Positions 44,601-51,357 of a stretch of 51,357 nucleotides of DNA are shown here, in pieces (the first letter of the stretch is position 1; every line of letters starts with the position of its first letter). The translations under genes were made by a program, and so were the position numbers. The notes under the pieces are model-generated. The model saw only the letters and a program-made list of their open reading frames with translations. It was not told the DNA's origin and did not search any database. Source of the DNA: Candidatus Cloacimonadota bacterium (lineage in GTDB: Bacteria > Cloacimonadota > Cloacimonadia > Cloacimonadales > JAMOQM01); contig JAMOQM010000052.1 of the NCBI GenBank assembly GCA_027064005.1, forward strand, positions 1-51,357, read 5' to 3'.

Positions 44601-45169
44601 TTTTTGGCTCCAAGTTGAGTAAAATAATTTGCCCCGGAAAGAACTGTAACTAAGGCAACAATCCAAAAATAATATCTAAAAATTTTAAAAACCACTAAAT
44701 TGTAATTTACTAATTCTTTGAAAATAAAAGTTAAAGAAATATAAACCAAGGCGGCAATAATCCCTGTCAATTGCAAAACTGTTTTAAGTTTTCCCCATTT
44801 ATTTGCAGCGATAAAAATTTTTTTCTTCATATAATAATTTCTCAAAATAGTAACAGCTACTTCTCTGATAATAATGATAATTATTACAGCCATTGGAATG
44901 AAATAATATGTTTTAGTTGAAAGGGCGAAAAGAGCCGAAATCACTAAAAATTTGTCAGCTAAAGGATCCATAATTTTACCAAAATTGGAAATGATTTTAT
45001 ATTTTCTCGCTAGCATACCGTCAAAATAATCTGTAATACTGGCAGTAACAAACACAAAAAGACTGGCGAATGCTGCAATTGATTTTGGTTCAAAATAGAA
45101 CATAAAATAAATGAATACAGGTACCAGTGCAATCCTGAATAGCGTTAAAATATTAGGTATATTTTTCAT
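44597..45169 (-). CDS. pgsA: CDP-diacylglycerol-glycerol-3-phosphate 3-phosphatidyltransferase
   Basis: 190 aa. The CDP-alcohol phosphatidyltransferase signature D-x2-DG-x2-AR-x8-G-x3-D-x3-D is complete, running from DYFDGMLARK to GKIMDPLAD. Four or five membrane helices. It makes phosphatidylglycerophosphate. AGAGGA precedes the ATG. The start abuts the stop of the FtsX-like gene. Confidence 0.94.
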   Translation of the reverse strand: MKNIPNILTLFRIALVPVFIYFMFYFEPKSIAAFASLFVFVTASITDYFDGMLARKYKIISNFGKIMDPLADKFLVISALFALSTKTYYFIPMAVIIIIIIREVAVTILRNYYMKKKIFIAANKWGKLKTVLQLTGIIAALVYISLTFIFKELVNYNLVVFKIFRYYFWIVALVTVLSGANYFTQLGAKK

Positions 45170-45933
45170 TAATTTCCTCTTCTTATATTTTTTAAATAAA
45201 CTAATAATCCCGGGAAAAACAACATTCCAATTTGACTTGGAACATTGAATTTACTAATTTGAAGATGATAAATTTTGGCAATATAATTTTCCATAATTAT
45301 GCTAATAATTGAAGCGACAAAAATCAGAGAGACGTTTTGGAAAATAAACTTAGTTGAACGTGTCTTTTTTTGTCCGCCGGTTGAATAAAAAATGTCCCAA
45401 AATTTATCTTCATTTTTTTCTAAAAGATTTTGAATTGTAAAGATAATCAGAATTCCCAAAAGCCATTCTGAAATCCAAACAATTGGTTTAAATTTATTTA
45501 TTTTTTCAATTTTAAATAATGATTTTTTAACCATATCCGGATGAAATATTTTTTGAGATTTTGATGTTGCAAGTATTTTATTTAATTTCAAAAATTTTGA
45601 ATTGTTTAGATTCTTCGGAGAAATTTTAACAGTCATAATATTTGGATAATTAGTTTCATCGATAAGATTAGAATATTTTTTTAGGCCATATTCTTTTATC
45701 AACATTGGAATTAAATCAGTTTTTTTTTGAATAATTATTTTGAAAGACGTTAGAGAATCTAACCTTGTTTTTAAAGATTCAAGACTTTTTAATGATTTAT
45801 CCGCAATGATAATCTTTTCAGACTTTATTTTATTCTCATTTATTTTTTGAATAAAATCAAGATTTGCATTTATCAAATCAAACGTAAAAATCAATGAGAT
45901 AAAGATGCTGAAGAGGATAAGATTTTTTTTCAT
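45169..45933 (-). CDS. ftsX: FtsX-like membrane protein
   Basis: 254 aa with FtsX topology: helix 1 (5-23), an extracytoplasmic domain (about 25-150) and three C-terminal helices (about 152-170, 195-215, 230-248). The loop contains DLIPMLIKEYGLKKYSNLI and YPNIMTVKISPKNLN, which parallel the PLP-x-S-hydrophobic region of FtsX ectodomains. The gene overlaps an FtsE-like ATPase gene by ATGA, the classical ftsEX order. FtsEX transmits a signal to periplasmic cell-wall hydrolase activators; an M23 protein is encoded about 4 kb upstream. Sequence is divergent, so the call rests on topology and context. Confidence 0.68.
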   Translation of the reverse strand: MKKNLILFSIFISLIFTFDLINANLDFIQKINENKIKSEKIIIADKSLKSLESLKTRLDSLTSFKIIIQKKTDLIPMLIKEYGLKKYSNLIDETNYPNIMTVKISPKNLNNSKFLKLNKILATSKSQKIFHPDMVKKSLFKIEKINKFKPIVWISEWLLGILIIFTIQNLLEKNEDKFWDIFYSTGGQKKTRSTKFIFQNVSLIFVASIISIIMENYIAKIYHLQISKFNVPSQIGMLFFPGLLVYLKNIRRGN

Positions 45934-46526
45934 TTTACCAGAAATCCATTTGAGATTTTATATGTTTTAGGAATTCGATCAATTTTGTTTTTGGCAGTAA
46001 AAATAAAACTTGTTCCGCTTTTGAGAGAATTTTCGATTAAAGAAATTACTTTGATAAATTTAATTTCGTCAAACATCAAGTCAAAATCATCAATGATAAT
46101 TAAATGTGGTTTTCTCGAAACGGCACGGATAATCTCGATTATTTTTTTATCAGAAAACGACATATTTTTGGGGTATAAATTATCAATATCTTCAAAATTA
46201 AAAATCTTAACCGAATCAAAAATTTTGCTTTTCAGGTTCTCACTTTTTCTTTTAAAGGGAATCAGAATATTTTTTAAAACACTAATTTCATCGATAAGAT
46301 TATCATTTATCCCGATTTTAATAATTATCGGTTTTTCTGTCAGAATTTCGAAACTATCTTCAAAACCATTTGGATGTGATAAAATAAAATCACAAAACAA
46401 ACTTTTCCCCGAATTGTTTCTCCCGACAATTTGAATAACTTCACTTTTTTCGAGAGTTAATTCTTTAATAGTTAAAAAATTTTCGCCAAAATAATTTCTA
46501 ATAGAACATTCTTTAAATTTTAGCAT
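45930..46526 (-). CDS. ftsE: Degenerate FtsE-like ABC ATPase
   Basis: 198 aa. Walker A is intact (GRNNSGKS, 35-42), so nucleotide binding is likely. Other motifs are lost: no Q-loop Gln in GINDNLIDEISVLKN, signature LSGGQ replaced by MSFSDKK (122-128), Walker B reads LIIIDDFD with Asp147 for the catalytic Glu, and the switch His is missing in SFIFTAKN (173-180). Length is a little under normal FtsE (about 220 aa). It overlaps the FtsX-like gene by 4 bases and the methyltransferase gene by 14. Function is probably structural or signalling without hydrolysis. Confidence 0.7.
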   Translation of the reverse strand: MLKFKECSIRNYFGENFLTIKELTLEKSEVIQIVGRNNSGKSLFCDFILSHPNGFEDSFEILTEKPIIIKIGINDNLIDEISVLKNILIPFKRKSENLKSKIFDSVKIFNFEDIDNLYPKNMSFSDKKIIEIIRAVSRKPHLIIIDDFDLMFDEIKFIKVISLIENSLKSGTSFIFTAKNKIDRIPKTYKISNGFLVK

Positions 46527-47145
46527 TTATAAATTCCGCGATAAAAAAGGATTTTTTAGTATTTTTAAGAATAGTTAAATTGAGTATTTTAAATTTATAG
46601 TACTGCATTTTTTCTTGAAATTCTTCCAGGCGAGATTTGGGATAAATTAAATAGCTTTTGCCATTTTCAGCTAATTTATTTTTCACCAAATTTAGCACAT
46701 CATCCATGTTACATAATATTTCATTTCGAGAAACAGCTCGTTCATAAATGGGGCTAATCCTTGTTTTCCCTAATTGGAAATAAGGTGGATTACCGATAAT
46801 CAAATCATAATTTTCATCAATAATATTTTGTGGATTTTTAATATCATCAACAAAGAAATTGATGTTTTGAGAAATTTCAACAGCATTTTTATTTGCCAAA
46901 TCAATCAGATTTTCCAGAATATCAAAAGCGGCGATTTCCCAATTTGATTTGTAATGAGAAAGCATTAAGGAAATTATACCGTTTCCCGTTCCTAATTCTA
47001 AAATTTTTTTGGGATCGTTCTTTTCATTATTAAGAATAGTTTGCACAAAATCTGACGTATCGGTTGTGATTGGTTGACCGTTGGAACTTTGATAAATTGT
47101 GCTTCCAAAAGGTAATAAAACCGGCGTTAAATCTTGTTTATTCAT
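46513..47145 (-). CDS. TrmN6-like adenine methyltransferase
   Basis: 210 aa from the ATG at 47145; a TTG at 47160 lies inside the nadA terminator hairpin. SAM site ILELGTGNGIISLMLS and catalytic NPPY in LIIGNPPYFQLGKTRISPIY mark it as a YfiC/TrmN6 relative that makes m6A37 in tRNA-Val. No good ribosome site is visible between the hairpin and the ATG. HemK-like relatives share NPPY, but lack the KTRISPIYERAVSRNE stretch. Confidence 0.85.
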   Translation of the reverse strand: MNKQDLTPVLLPFGSTIYQSSNGQPITTDTSDFVQTILNNEKNDPKKILELGTGNGIISLMLSHYKSNWEIAAFDILENLIDLANKNAVEISQNINFFVDDIKNPQNIIDENYDLIIGNPPYFQLGKTRISPIYERAVSRNEILCNMDDVLNLVKNKLAENGKSYLIYPKSRLEEFQEKMQYYKFKILNLTILKNTKKSFFIAEFINAKI

Positions 47146-47147
47146 AA

Positions 47148-47172
47148 GGAAAAAGCCCAAGAATCGGGCTAA
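47148..47172 (-). terminator. Terminator-like hairpin after nadA
   Basis: On the minus strand AGCCC (47170-47166), a 7-base loop, GGGCT (47158-47154), then TTTTCC. It lies between the nadA stop at 47176 and the methyltransferase ATG at 47145. A short stem, so it may attenuate more than stop. Confidence 0.65.
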
Positions 47173-47175
47173 TAT

Positions 47176-48081
47176 TTAAGATAATTCTAACATTGCTTCA
47201 ATGCTTTTTAAAGCACGTTTGGCAATTTCTGCATCAATAATTATTTCATCTGTTTCATTTTCCAAAGAATTCAAAACGTCTTTCAAAGTATTCTTTTTCA
47301 TATTTACGCAAATCGCTTTTTCGGAAAGTGCGGCAAATTTCTTTTCAGGATATTTTGCTTCCAATTGTCTAAGCAAACCAACTTCAGTTCCAATAATTAT
47401 TTTGTTATTTTCTTCAGAATAATCAGCCATCCCTTTAGTTGAGCCGACAATATCAGCCTTATTAAAAACTTCCGGTAAGGATTCCGGATGAACCAATAAT
47501 TTGTAGTCAGGGAAATTTTTACGAACCTTTTCAACATCTATTTTACTAAAATTATTGTTATGAACCGGACAAAATCCATCCCAAACGATAACTTTATGTT
47601 TGGTTTGTTGGGCAACGTAAGTACCAAGATTTTTATCAGGAACAAATAAGATTGTTTTGTCTTCAGGGACACTTTTCGCAATTTTTACCGCATTTGAAGA
47701 AGTACAACAAATATCAGATTCCGCTTTAACTTCAATCGAAGAATTAACATAACACATCACGGTAGAATTGGGGTGTTCCGCTTTAAAATCTTTTAATTGG
47801 TCAGCAGTAATCATATCAGCCATCGGACAGCCGGCATTTTTATTTGCTAAAACAACTTTTGTCTCGGGATTCAATAATTTTGCTGTTTCACCCATAAATC
47901 TAACTCCGCAAAATACAATCAAATCAGCTTCGACTGTTTTTGCTTTTTGAGCTAAAGCCAATGAATCTCCGACAAAATCCGCTACATTTTGAACATCCAT
48001 TGTTACGTAATTATGAGCCAAAATAACGGCATTTTTTTCTTTTTTTAATTTTATGATTTTTTCAACAATGTTATTTTCCAT
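47176..48081 (-). CDS. nadA: Quinolinate synthase
   Basis: 301 aa. Condenses iminoaspartate with dihydroxyacetone phosphate in NAD synthesis. The 4Fe-4S Cys are seen in FCGVRFMGETAK, ICCTSSNA (about 127) and in WDGFCPVHN; NAGCPMADM is also typical. HPESLPEV and GTEVGLLRQL complete the fold. AGAGGT precedes the ATG. nadB and nadC are not in the window. Confidence 0.95.
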   Translation of the reverse strand: MENNIVEKIIKLKKEKNAVILAHNYVTMDVQNVADFVGDSLALAQKAKTVEADLIVFCGVRFMGETAKLLNPETKVVLANKNAGCPMADMITADQLKDFKAEHPNSTVMCYVNSSIEVKAESDICCTSSNAVKIAKSVPEDKTILFVPDKNLGTYVAQQTKHKVIVWDGFCPVHNNNFSKIDVEKVRKNFPDYKLLVHPESLPEVFNKADIVGSTKGMADYSEENNKIIIGTEVGLLRQLEAKYPEKKFAALSEKAICVNMKKNTLKDVLNSLENETDEIIIDAEIAKRALKSIEAMLELS

Positions 48082-48089
48082 TTATACCT

Positions 48090-48524
48090 CTATGTTTTTG
48101 AATGTCCAAATCCTTTTTCATTTCGGACGGTTTCATCCAATTTTTTTACTTCAATAAATTCTGCAATTTCGTGTTTTGCAATTACCATTTGAGCAATTCT
48201 CATTTTTGGAGTTACTTCAAAATCTTTTTCGCCGAAATTATAAACAATAATCCCGATTTCACCTCGATAATCTGCGTCAATAGTTCCGGGAGAATTTAAA
48301 ATCCCAATGCTATTTTTTAATGCCAAACCGCTTCTCGGTCTTATTTGAGCTTCAAATCCAATAGGTAAGGAAATAGAAATACCGGTTGGAATTAATTTTA
48401 GCTTTCCGGCTTTGATAACAATTGTTTTTTCATTTGAGCTATAAAGATCATAGCCGGCTGCCGAATCGGTCATTCTTTTAGGAATTGTTGCATTTTCCGA
48501 TTTTCTTAGAATTTCTATTTTCAT
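48090..48524 (-). CDS. dut: dUTP diphosphatase
   Basis: 144 aa. All five trimeric dUTPase motifs appear: MTDSAAGYDLYS, RPRSGLA, GTIDADYRGEIGIIVYNFG, RIAQMVIA and GFGHSKT. It removes dUTP and provides dUMP. The start overlaps the ispA stop by one base (TAATG). It pairs functionally with the dCMP deaminase at 37064. Confidence 0.97.
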   Translation of the reverse strand: MKIEILRKSENATIPKRMTDSAAGYDLYSSNEKTIVIKAGKLKLIPTGISISLPIGFEAQIRPRSGLALKNSIGILNSPGTIDADYRGEIGIIVYNFGEKDFEVTPKMRIAQMVIAKHEIAEFIEVKKLDETVRNEKGFGHSKT

Positions 48525-49414
48525 TAAAATTTTCTCGTATAAATAAATTCTGTAAGAGTTTTGAGTGTTTCTGCTTTTTCGCCATAATAATCCAAAATTT
48601 TTAAGGCATCATCGATAAGTTTTCTTGCCATTTCTTTGGATTCATACAAACCGTAAATTGAGGGGAAGGTTGCTTTTCCTTCTTCAATATCTTTACCGAT
48701 AGATTTTCCAAGAGTTCCGGCACTTCCTTCAATATCCAAAATGTCATCAATAATTTGGAAAGCTAATCCCATTTTTTCGCCATATTTTTCCAATCTTGCT
48801 AAATCGTCTTTACTTGCTTTTGCAACCAAAGCTCCAAATCTAATTGCGAGAAGAAGCAATTTTGCTGTTTTATTATGATGAATAAATGTAAGCGTTTTTT
48901 TAGGAACTGTTTTTGTTTCAGAAATAATATCTACATATTGTCCGGCAATTAATCCTTGATCTCCGGCACATTCTGCCATTTCTTTTATCAATTTTAATTT
49001 TAGAGGAGCAGGTAAATCACAAGTGGAAAGAATTTGGAAAGAGTAACAAAGTAATGAATCTCCGGCCATTAATGCCAGATCAGGACCGTAAAGAACATGA
49101 CACGCCTTTTTCCCGCGTCTAATCTCATCATTATCAATTTCCGGCAAATCATCATGAATCAGGGTATAAGTATGAAGAGTTTCTAATGAGGCGGCGACAG
49201 GTTTAATTGTTTCAATATCGTCTTTAAAGAGCAAATAAGTTTGAATTGCGAGATATGGACGAAGTTTTTTCCCACCGGCAAATAAAGTATGTCGCAACGC
49301 TTTGTGAATGTCTTTTGGGTATTCATCTTTTCGTGGTAAAAATCTATCCAGATAAATATTGATCCATTCTTTTTTTTCTTTTAAATCTTTTTTTAAGATT
49401 AATTTCTCTTGCAT
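48524..49414 (-). CDS. ispA: Farnesyl/geranyl diphosphate synthase
   Basis: 296 aa short-chain trans-prenyl synthase. The first Asp-rich motif is DDLPEIDND and the second is FQIIDDILD; GKKLRPYLAI is the substrate-binding start. The residues before the first motif (LETLHTYTLIHDD) suggest a C15 product. TAATG links it to both xseB and dut. It uses precursors made with IspE (12521-13381). Confidence 0.94.
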   Translation of the reverse strand: MQEKLILKKDLKEKKEWINIYLDRFLPRKDEYPKDIHKALRHTLFAGGKKLRPYLAIQTYLLFKDDIETIKPVAASLETLHTYTLIHDDLPEIDNDEIRRGKKACHVLYGPDLALMAGDSLLCYSFQILSTCDLPAPLKLKLIKEMAECAGDQGLIAGQYVDIISETKTVPKKTLTFIHHNKTAKLLLLAIRFGALVAKASKDDLARLEKYGEKMGLAFQIIDDILDIEGSAGTLGKSIGKDIEEGKATFPSIYGLYESKEMARKLIDDALKILDYYGEKAETLKTLTEFIYTRKF

Positions 49415-49623
49415 TATTTCCCCTTATTTTCCTTCAATTTAGTAGAGATAATCTCAATTTCATTTTCAACTTTCTCAATTCTATTATGACAATATTCTGC
49501 CAAATCAGCACCTTCTCTATATAAATTCAAGATATCGTCCAGTTCATTATCTTCATTTTCTAATTTATCAACTACGTTTTCCAATTTTTTTAATGCTTCT
49601 TCAAACTTTATTTTCTTTCTCAT
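49414..49623 (-). CDS. xseB: Exodeoxyribonuclease VII small subunit
   Basis: 69 aa. KFEEALKKLENVVDKLENED and LYREGADLAEYCHNRIEKVE are the XseB coiled-coil signature. It binds the large catalytic subunit XseA, which is not in this window. Overlaps thiN by 4 bases and ispA by one. The xseB-ispA pairing is common. Confidence 0.93.
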   Translation of the reverse strand: MRKKIKFEEALKKLENVVDKLENEDNELDDILNLYREGADLAEYCHNRIEKVENEIEIISTKLKENKGK

Positions 49624-50261
49624 ATAACATCCTTTTCTGATACAATTATCATTAACAATCCTTTTTTATGAGTGATTTTTACCTCATTTTTTAACGCTAC
49701 ATTTGAGATTCCCCGCGAATGATAGAAAAATAAATTTTCATTATTTAGAGGATATTCTAATCCGTCCGTTGATATTCCTTCTACAACTTCAGTCAAAGGA
49801 ATCAATGAGATATTAACGCCTTTTTTAGTAGAAAAACTCATATTTTGAGCAATGAATATTTTTTGTTTTTGATTTACAATTTCTAAGTTAAGTCCTTTTT
49901 TATAAGCAAATATCAAATTTGCAATTAATCCTTGGATATGATCCAATCTATTTTGCATTGAATTAAAAATGACAACATCTTTTTTGTTATTTTCAAGACA
50001 CCAATTCAAACCTAATTCCGTATCAGTTTCATCTTTTTTTGAAGGATAAATTGCGACTTCTGTTTCTTTTTTAAAATAATCTAAAATGGATTTATCAATT
50101 GAATCCATATCTCCAATAATTAAATCAGGTTTAATTTTATTTGCGTATAATATATTTGTTCCACCGTCAATTCCTAAAATTGTATCAGACTTTTCGAGAT
50201 ACTTTTTCATAAAATTGATTTCCTGAAATGAGGAATCTGTAAATAAAAGAGTGAGGGACAT
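49620..50261 (-). CDS. thiN: Thiamine pyrophosphokinase
   Basis: 213 aa. Transfers pyrophosphate from ATP to thiamine. DGGTNILYANKIKPDLIIGD followed by MDSID, then YPSKKDETDTELGL, are the catalytic-domain motifs; the C-terminal thiamine-binding domain (about 140-213) has FSTKKGVNISLIPLTE and GISNVA. It starts 4 bases after the M23 gene stop. No other thiamine gene or TPP riboswitch is seen. Confidence 0.93.
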   Translation of the reverse strand: MSLTLLFTDSSFQEINFMKKYLEKSDTILGIDGGTNILYANKIKPDLIIGDMDSIDKSILDYFKKETEVAIYPSKKDETDTELGLNWCLENNKKDVVIFNSMQNRLDHIQGLIANLIFAYKKGLNLEIVNQKQKIFIAQNMSFSTKKGVNISLIPLTEVVEGISTDGLEYPLNNENLFFYHSRGISNVALKNEVKITHKKGLLMIIVSEKDVI

Positions 50262-50265
50262 CGGA

Positions 50266-51195
50266 TTATTTTCTAACTACAATATTATCATAAGATTTGT
50301 TTAAATAAGGTTTAGGATTTTTGATACGTCCATGTTTCCAAACTTCGTAATGAAGATGTGCTCCTGTGGATCTTCCTGTATTCCCCATAAATGCGATGAT
50401 TTGACCTCGTACAACATGATCGCCTTTTTGAACGATAATCTTATGTAAATGTGCGTATTTTGTTTTGTAGCTGAACTTATGCTTTAGAGTAACAAATTTT
50501 CCGAATAATTTTAGTCTTCCGGTTTCCGCAACAATTCCATCGGCAGTAGCATAAACGGGCGTACCAATTTTTGAGCCGATATCAACTCCATGATGGAAGG
50601 CACGTTTTTTGGTTACAGGATTTATACGCCATCCGTACCAAGAAGAAATTCTTCCAAATGCCGGGTAAATACACGGTGTCGCTCTCAAAAGTTCTGATTT
50701 CAAATTTAGGAAACTTAGTACTTTTTTGTGAGATTTTAAATCAAATTTAATTTTATTATCCAAGTGGTTAAGCTTTTGGGATAATTGCGTAAATTGAATA
50801 TTTAAAATCGGCGAAGTAAAAAGGGAATCAATAACCGGATAACCACCGGTTCCCATACTTCTTAAATCTTTTGGAATTTTTTTAAGATTTTCTTTAGATC
50901 TTATTTGATCTTCAAATTTATCTATGGCATCCATTTTTATCATTAATGAATCTAAATTATGATTTATTTTGCTTAATTGAGTTCTTAATTCCCTATTTTG
51001 ATTTTGTAAAATTGCCATTTTGTTTAAATCAACGCTTTTGTTTGAGATATAAAAAATCCCGAAAACAATTGAAAATACAAACAACGCAATGACGACTCCC
51101 AAAGAAATTAGAGTAATCTTTGAAATTGCAAAACTCATTGGTTCTGCAGAATCATTAGTAGAAAAATTTATATGTAACCTGTTACTTTTTGGCAT
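50266..51195 (-). CDS. Membrane-anchored M23 (LytM) endopeptidase
   Basis: 309 aa. A cytosolic start (1-20), one membrane helix (about 25-50), a coiled-coil stretch (about 58-105) and a C-terminal LytM domain (about 175-295). Zinc ligands are intact: His201 and Asp205 in HHGVDIG and His282 in HLHYE, with catalytic His249 in YAHLH. It should cleave peptidoglycan cross-links or, less likely, act as an activator. Architecture is like envelope hydrolases partnered with FtsEX, and an FtsEX-like pair is 4 kb downstream. AAGGA precedes the ATG. Confidence 0.92.
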   Translation of the reverse strand: MPKSNRLHINFSTNDSAEPMSFAISKITLISLGVVIALFVFSIVFGIFYISNKSVDLNKMAILQNQNRELRTQLSKINHNLDSLMIKMDAIDKFEDQIRSKENLKKIPKDLRSMGTGGYPVIDSLFTSPILNIQFTQLSQKLNHLDNKIKFDLKSHKKVLSFLNLKSELLRATPCIYPAFGRISSWYGWRINPVTKKRAFHHGVDIGSKIGTPVYATADGIVAETGRLKLFGKFVTLKHKFSYKTKYAHLHKIIVQKGDHVVRGQIIAFMGNTGRSTGAHLHYEVWKHGRIKNPKPYLNKSYDNIVVRK

Positions 51196-51357
51196 AATAT
51201 TCCTTATTTTATTTTTGTTTCTAGGAAAATTATCAAATACTCAATGTCAAGATTTTTTACTTTTCACTTACATCATTTTGAAATTTTAAGGAAAATGTTT
51301 TGCCGGGAAAAATATCTTATGACGGATGATTGTTTTGAATTTGTGATAATAAATAAA
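51196..51357. other. Upstream region of the M23 gene, no gene seen
   Basis: 162 bases to the window edge. On the minus strand TTGACA (51250-51245) could be a -35 box, but no good -10 lies 16-18 bases on; TTTGATAAT is only about 10 bases away. The sequence is otherwise AT-rich and unremarkable. Confidence 0.3.

Noticed and set aside
45985-46434. 149-codon plus-strand frame opposite the FtsE-like gene
   Set aside because: It is the complement of a gene with a clear Walker A motif and has no domain of its own.

Overview
The window is a strongly AT-rich bacterial chromosome segment, densely coding, with many 1-40 bp gene overlaps and good AGGAG-type ribosome sites. The organism is Gram-negative: it encodes outer-membrane barrels, many lipoproteins with lipoboxes and a type IX secretion pair (PorU-like C25 protease plus PorV-like barrel). 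This, together with DUF4837, DUF3098-like and YjbH-like proteins, suggests a member of the Fibrobacteres-Chlorobi-Bacteroidetes superphylum. A Cloacimonadota-like lineage is my best guess, but that is an inference from gene content and not a database result.

Layout. Bases 1-27401 are almost all plus-strand core genes. They run: S4 protein, cinA and purD; a secretion and exopolysaccharide block (PorU-like, PorV-like, lipoprotein, SLBB protein, tyrosine autokinase); ispE-spoVG-prs-L25-pth-S6-ssb-S18-DUF2232-L9; a membrane protein, a DciA-like protein, rpe and ffh; the rpsP-khpA-rimM-trmD-knotted methyltransferase-rplS operon, closed by a clear terminator; then ogt, a radical SAM protein, map and malic enzyme, closed by another terminator. 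Bases 27455-29785 hold three minus-strand genes (hypothetical, SDR, coaBC).

Bases 29786-32010 are the one clearly accessory segment. Two near-identical ~100 bp direct repeats (29967-30067 and 31910-32010) bracket a decayed tyrosine-recombinase tail, an intact YhcG/DUF1016 PD-(D/E)XK nuclease, a possible IS21 transposase scrap and a truncated alpha/beta hydrolase. Plus-strand genes resume with hutH, a TPR lipoprotein, a membrane protein, truA and a dCMP deaminase, ending at 37537.

The 119 bp gap at 37538-37656 lies where all genes to the left point right and all genes to the right point left. It contains four DnaA-box-like 9-mers, a possible dif-like palindrome and a bidirectional terminator. 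From 37657 to 51195 everything is on the minus strand: a hydrolase-PDZ protein, GNAT, DUF58, a small membrane protein, a TPR lipoprotein and a YjbH-like barrel; then DUF4837, pgsA, a divergent FtsX/FtsE pair and a TrmN6-like methyltransferase; then a tightly overlapped run nadA-dut-ispA-xseB-thiN-M23 peptidase, transcribed in the reverse of that order.

The observations most worth following are the repeat-bounded island, the DnaA-box cluster at the strand switch, and an FtsE homologue that has lost its ATP-hydrolysis motifs while keeping Walker A and a cognate FtsX. No rRNA, tRNA or CRISPR array was recognised. All database-style statements are from memory of protein families; no search was run.
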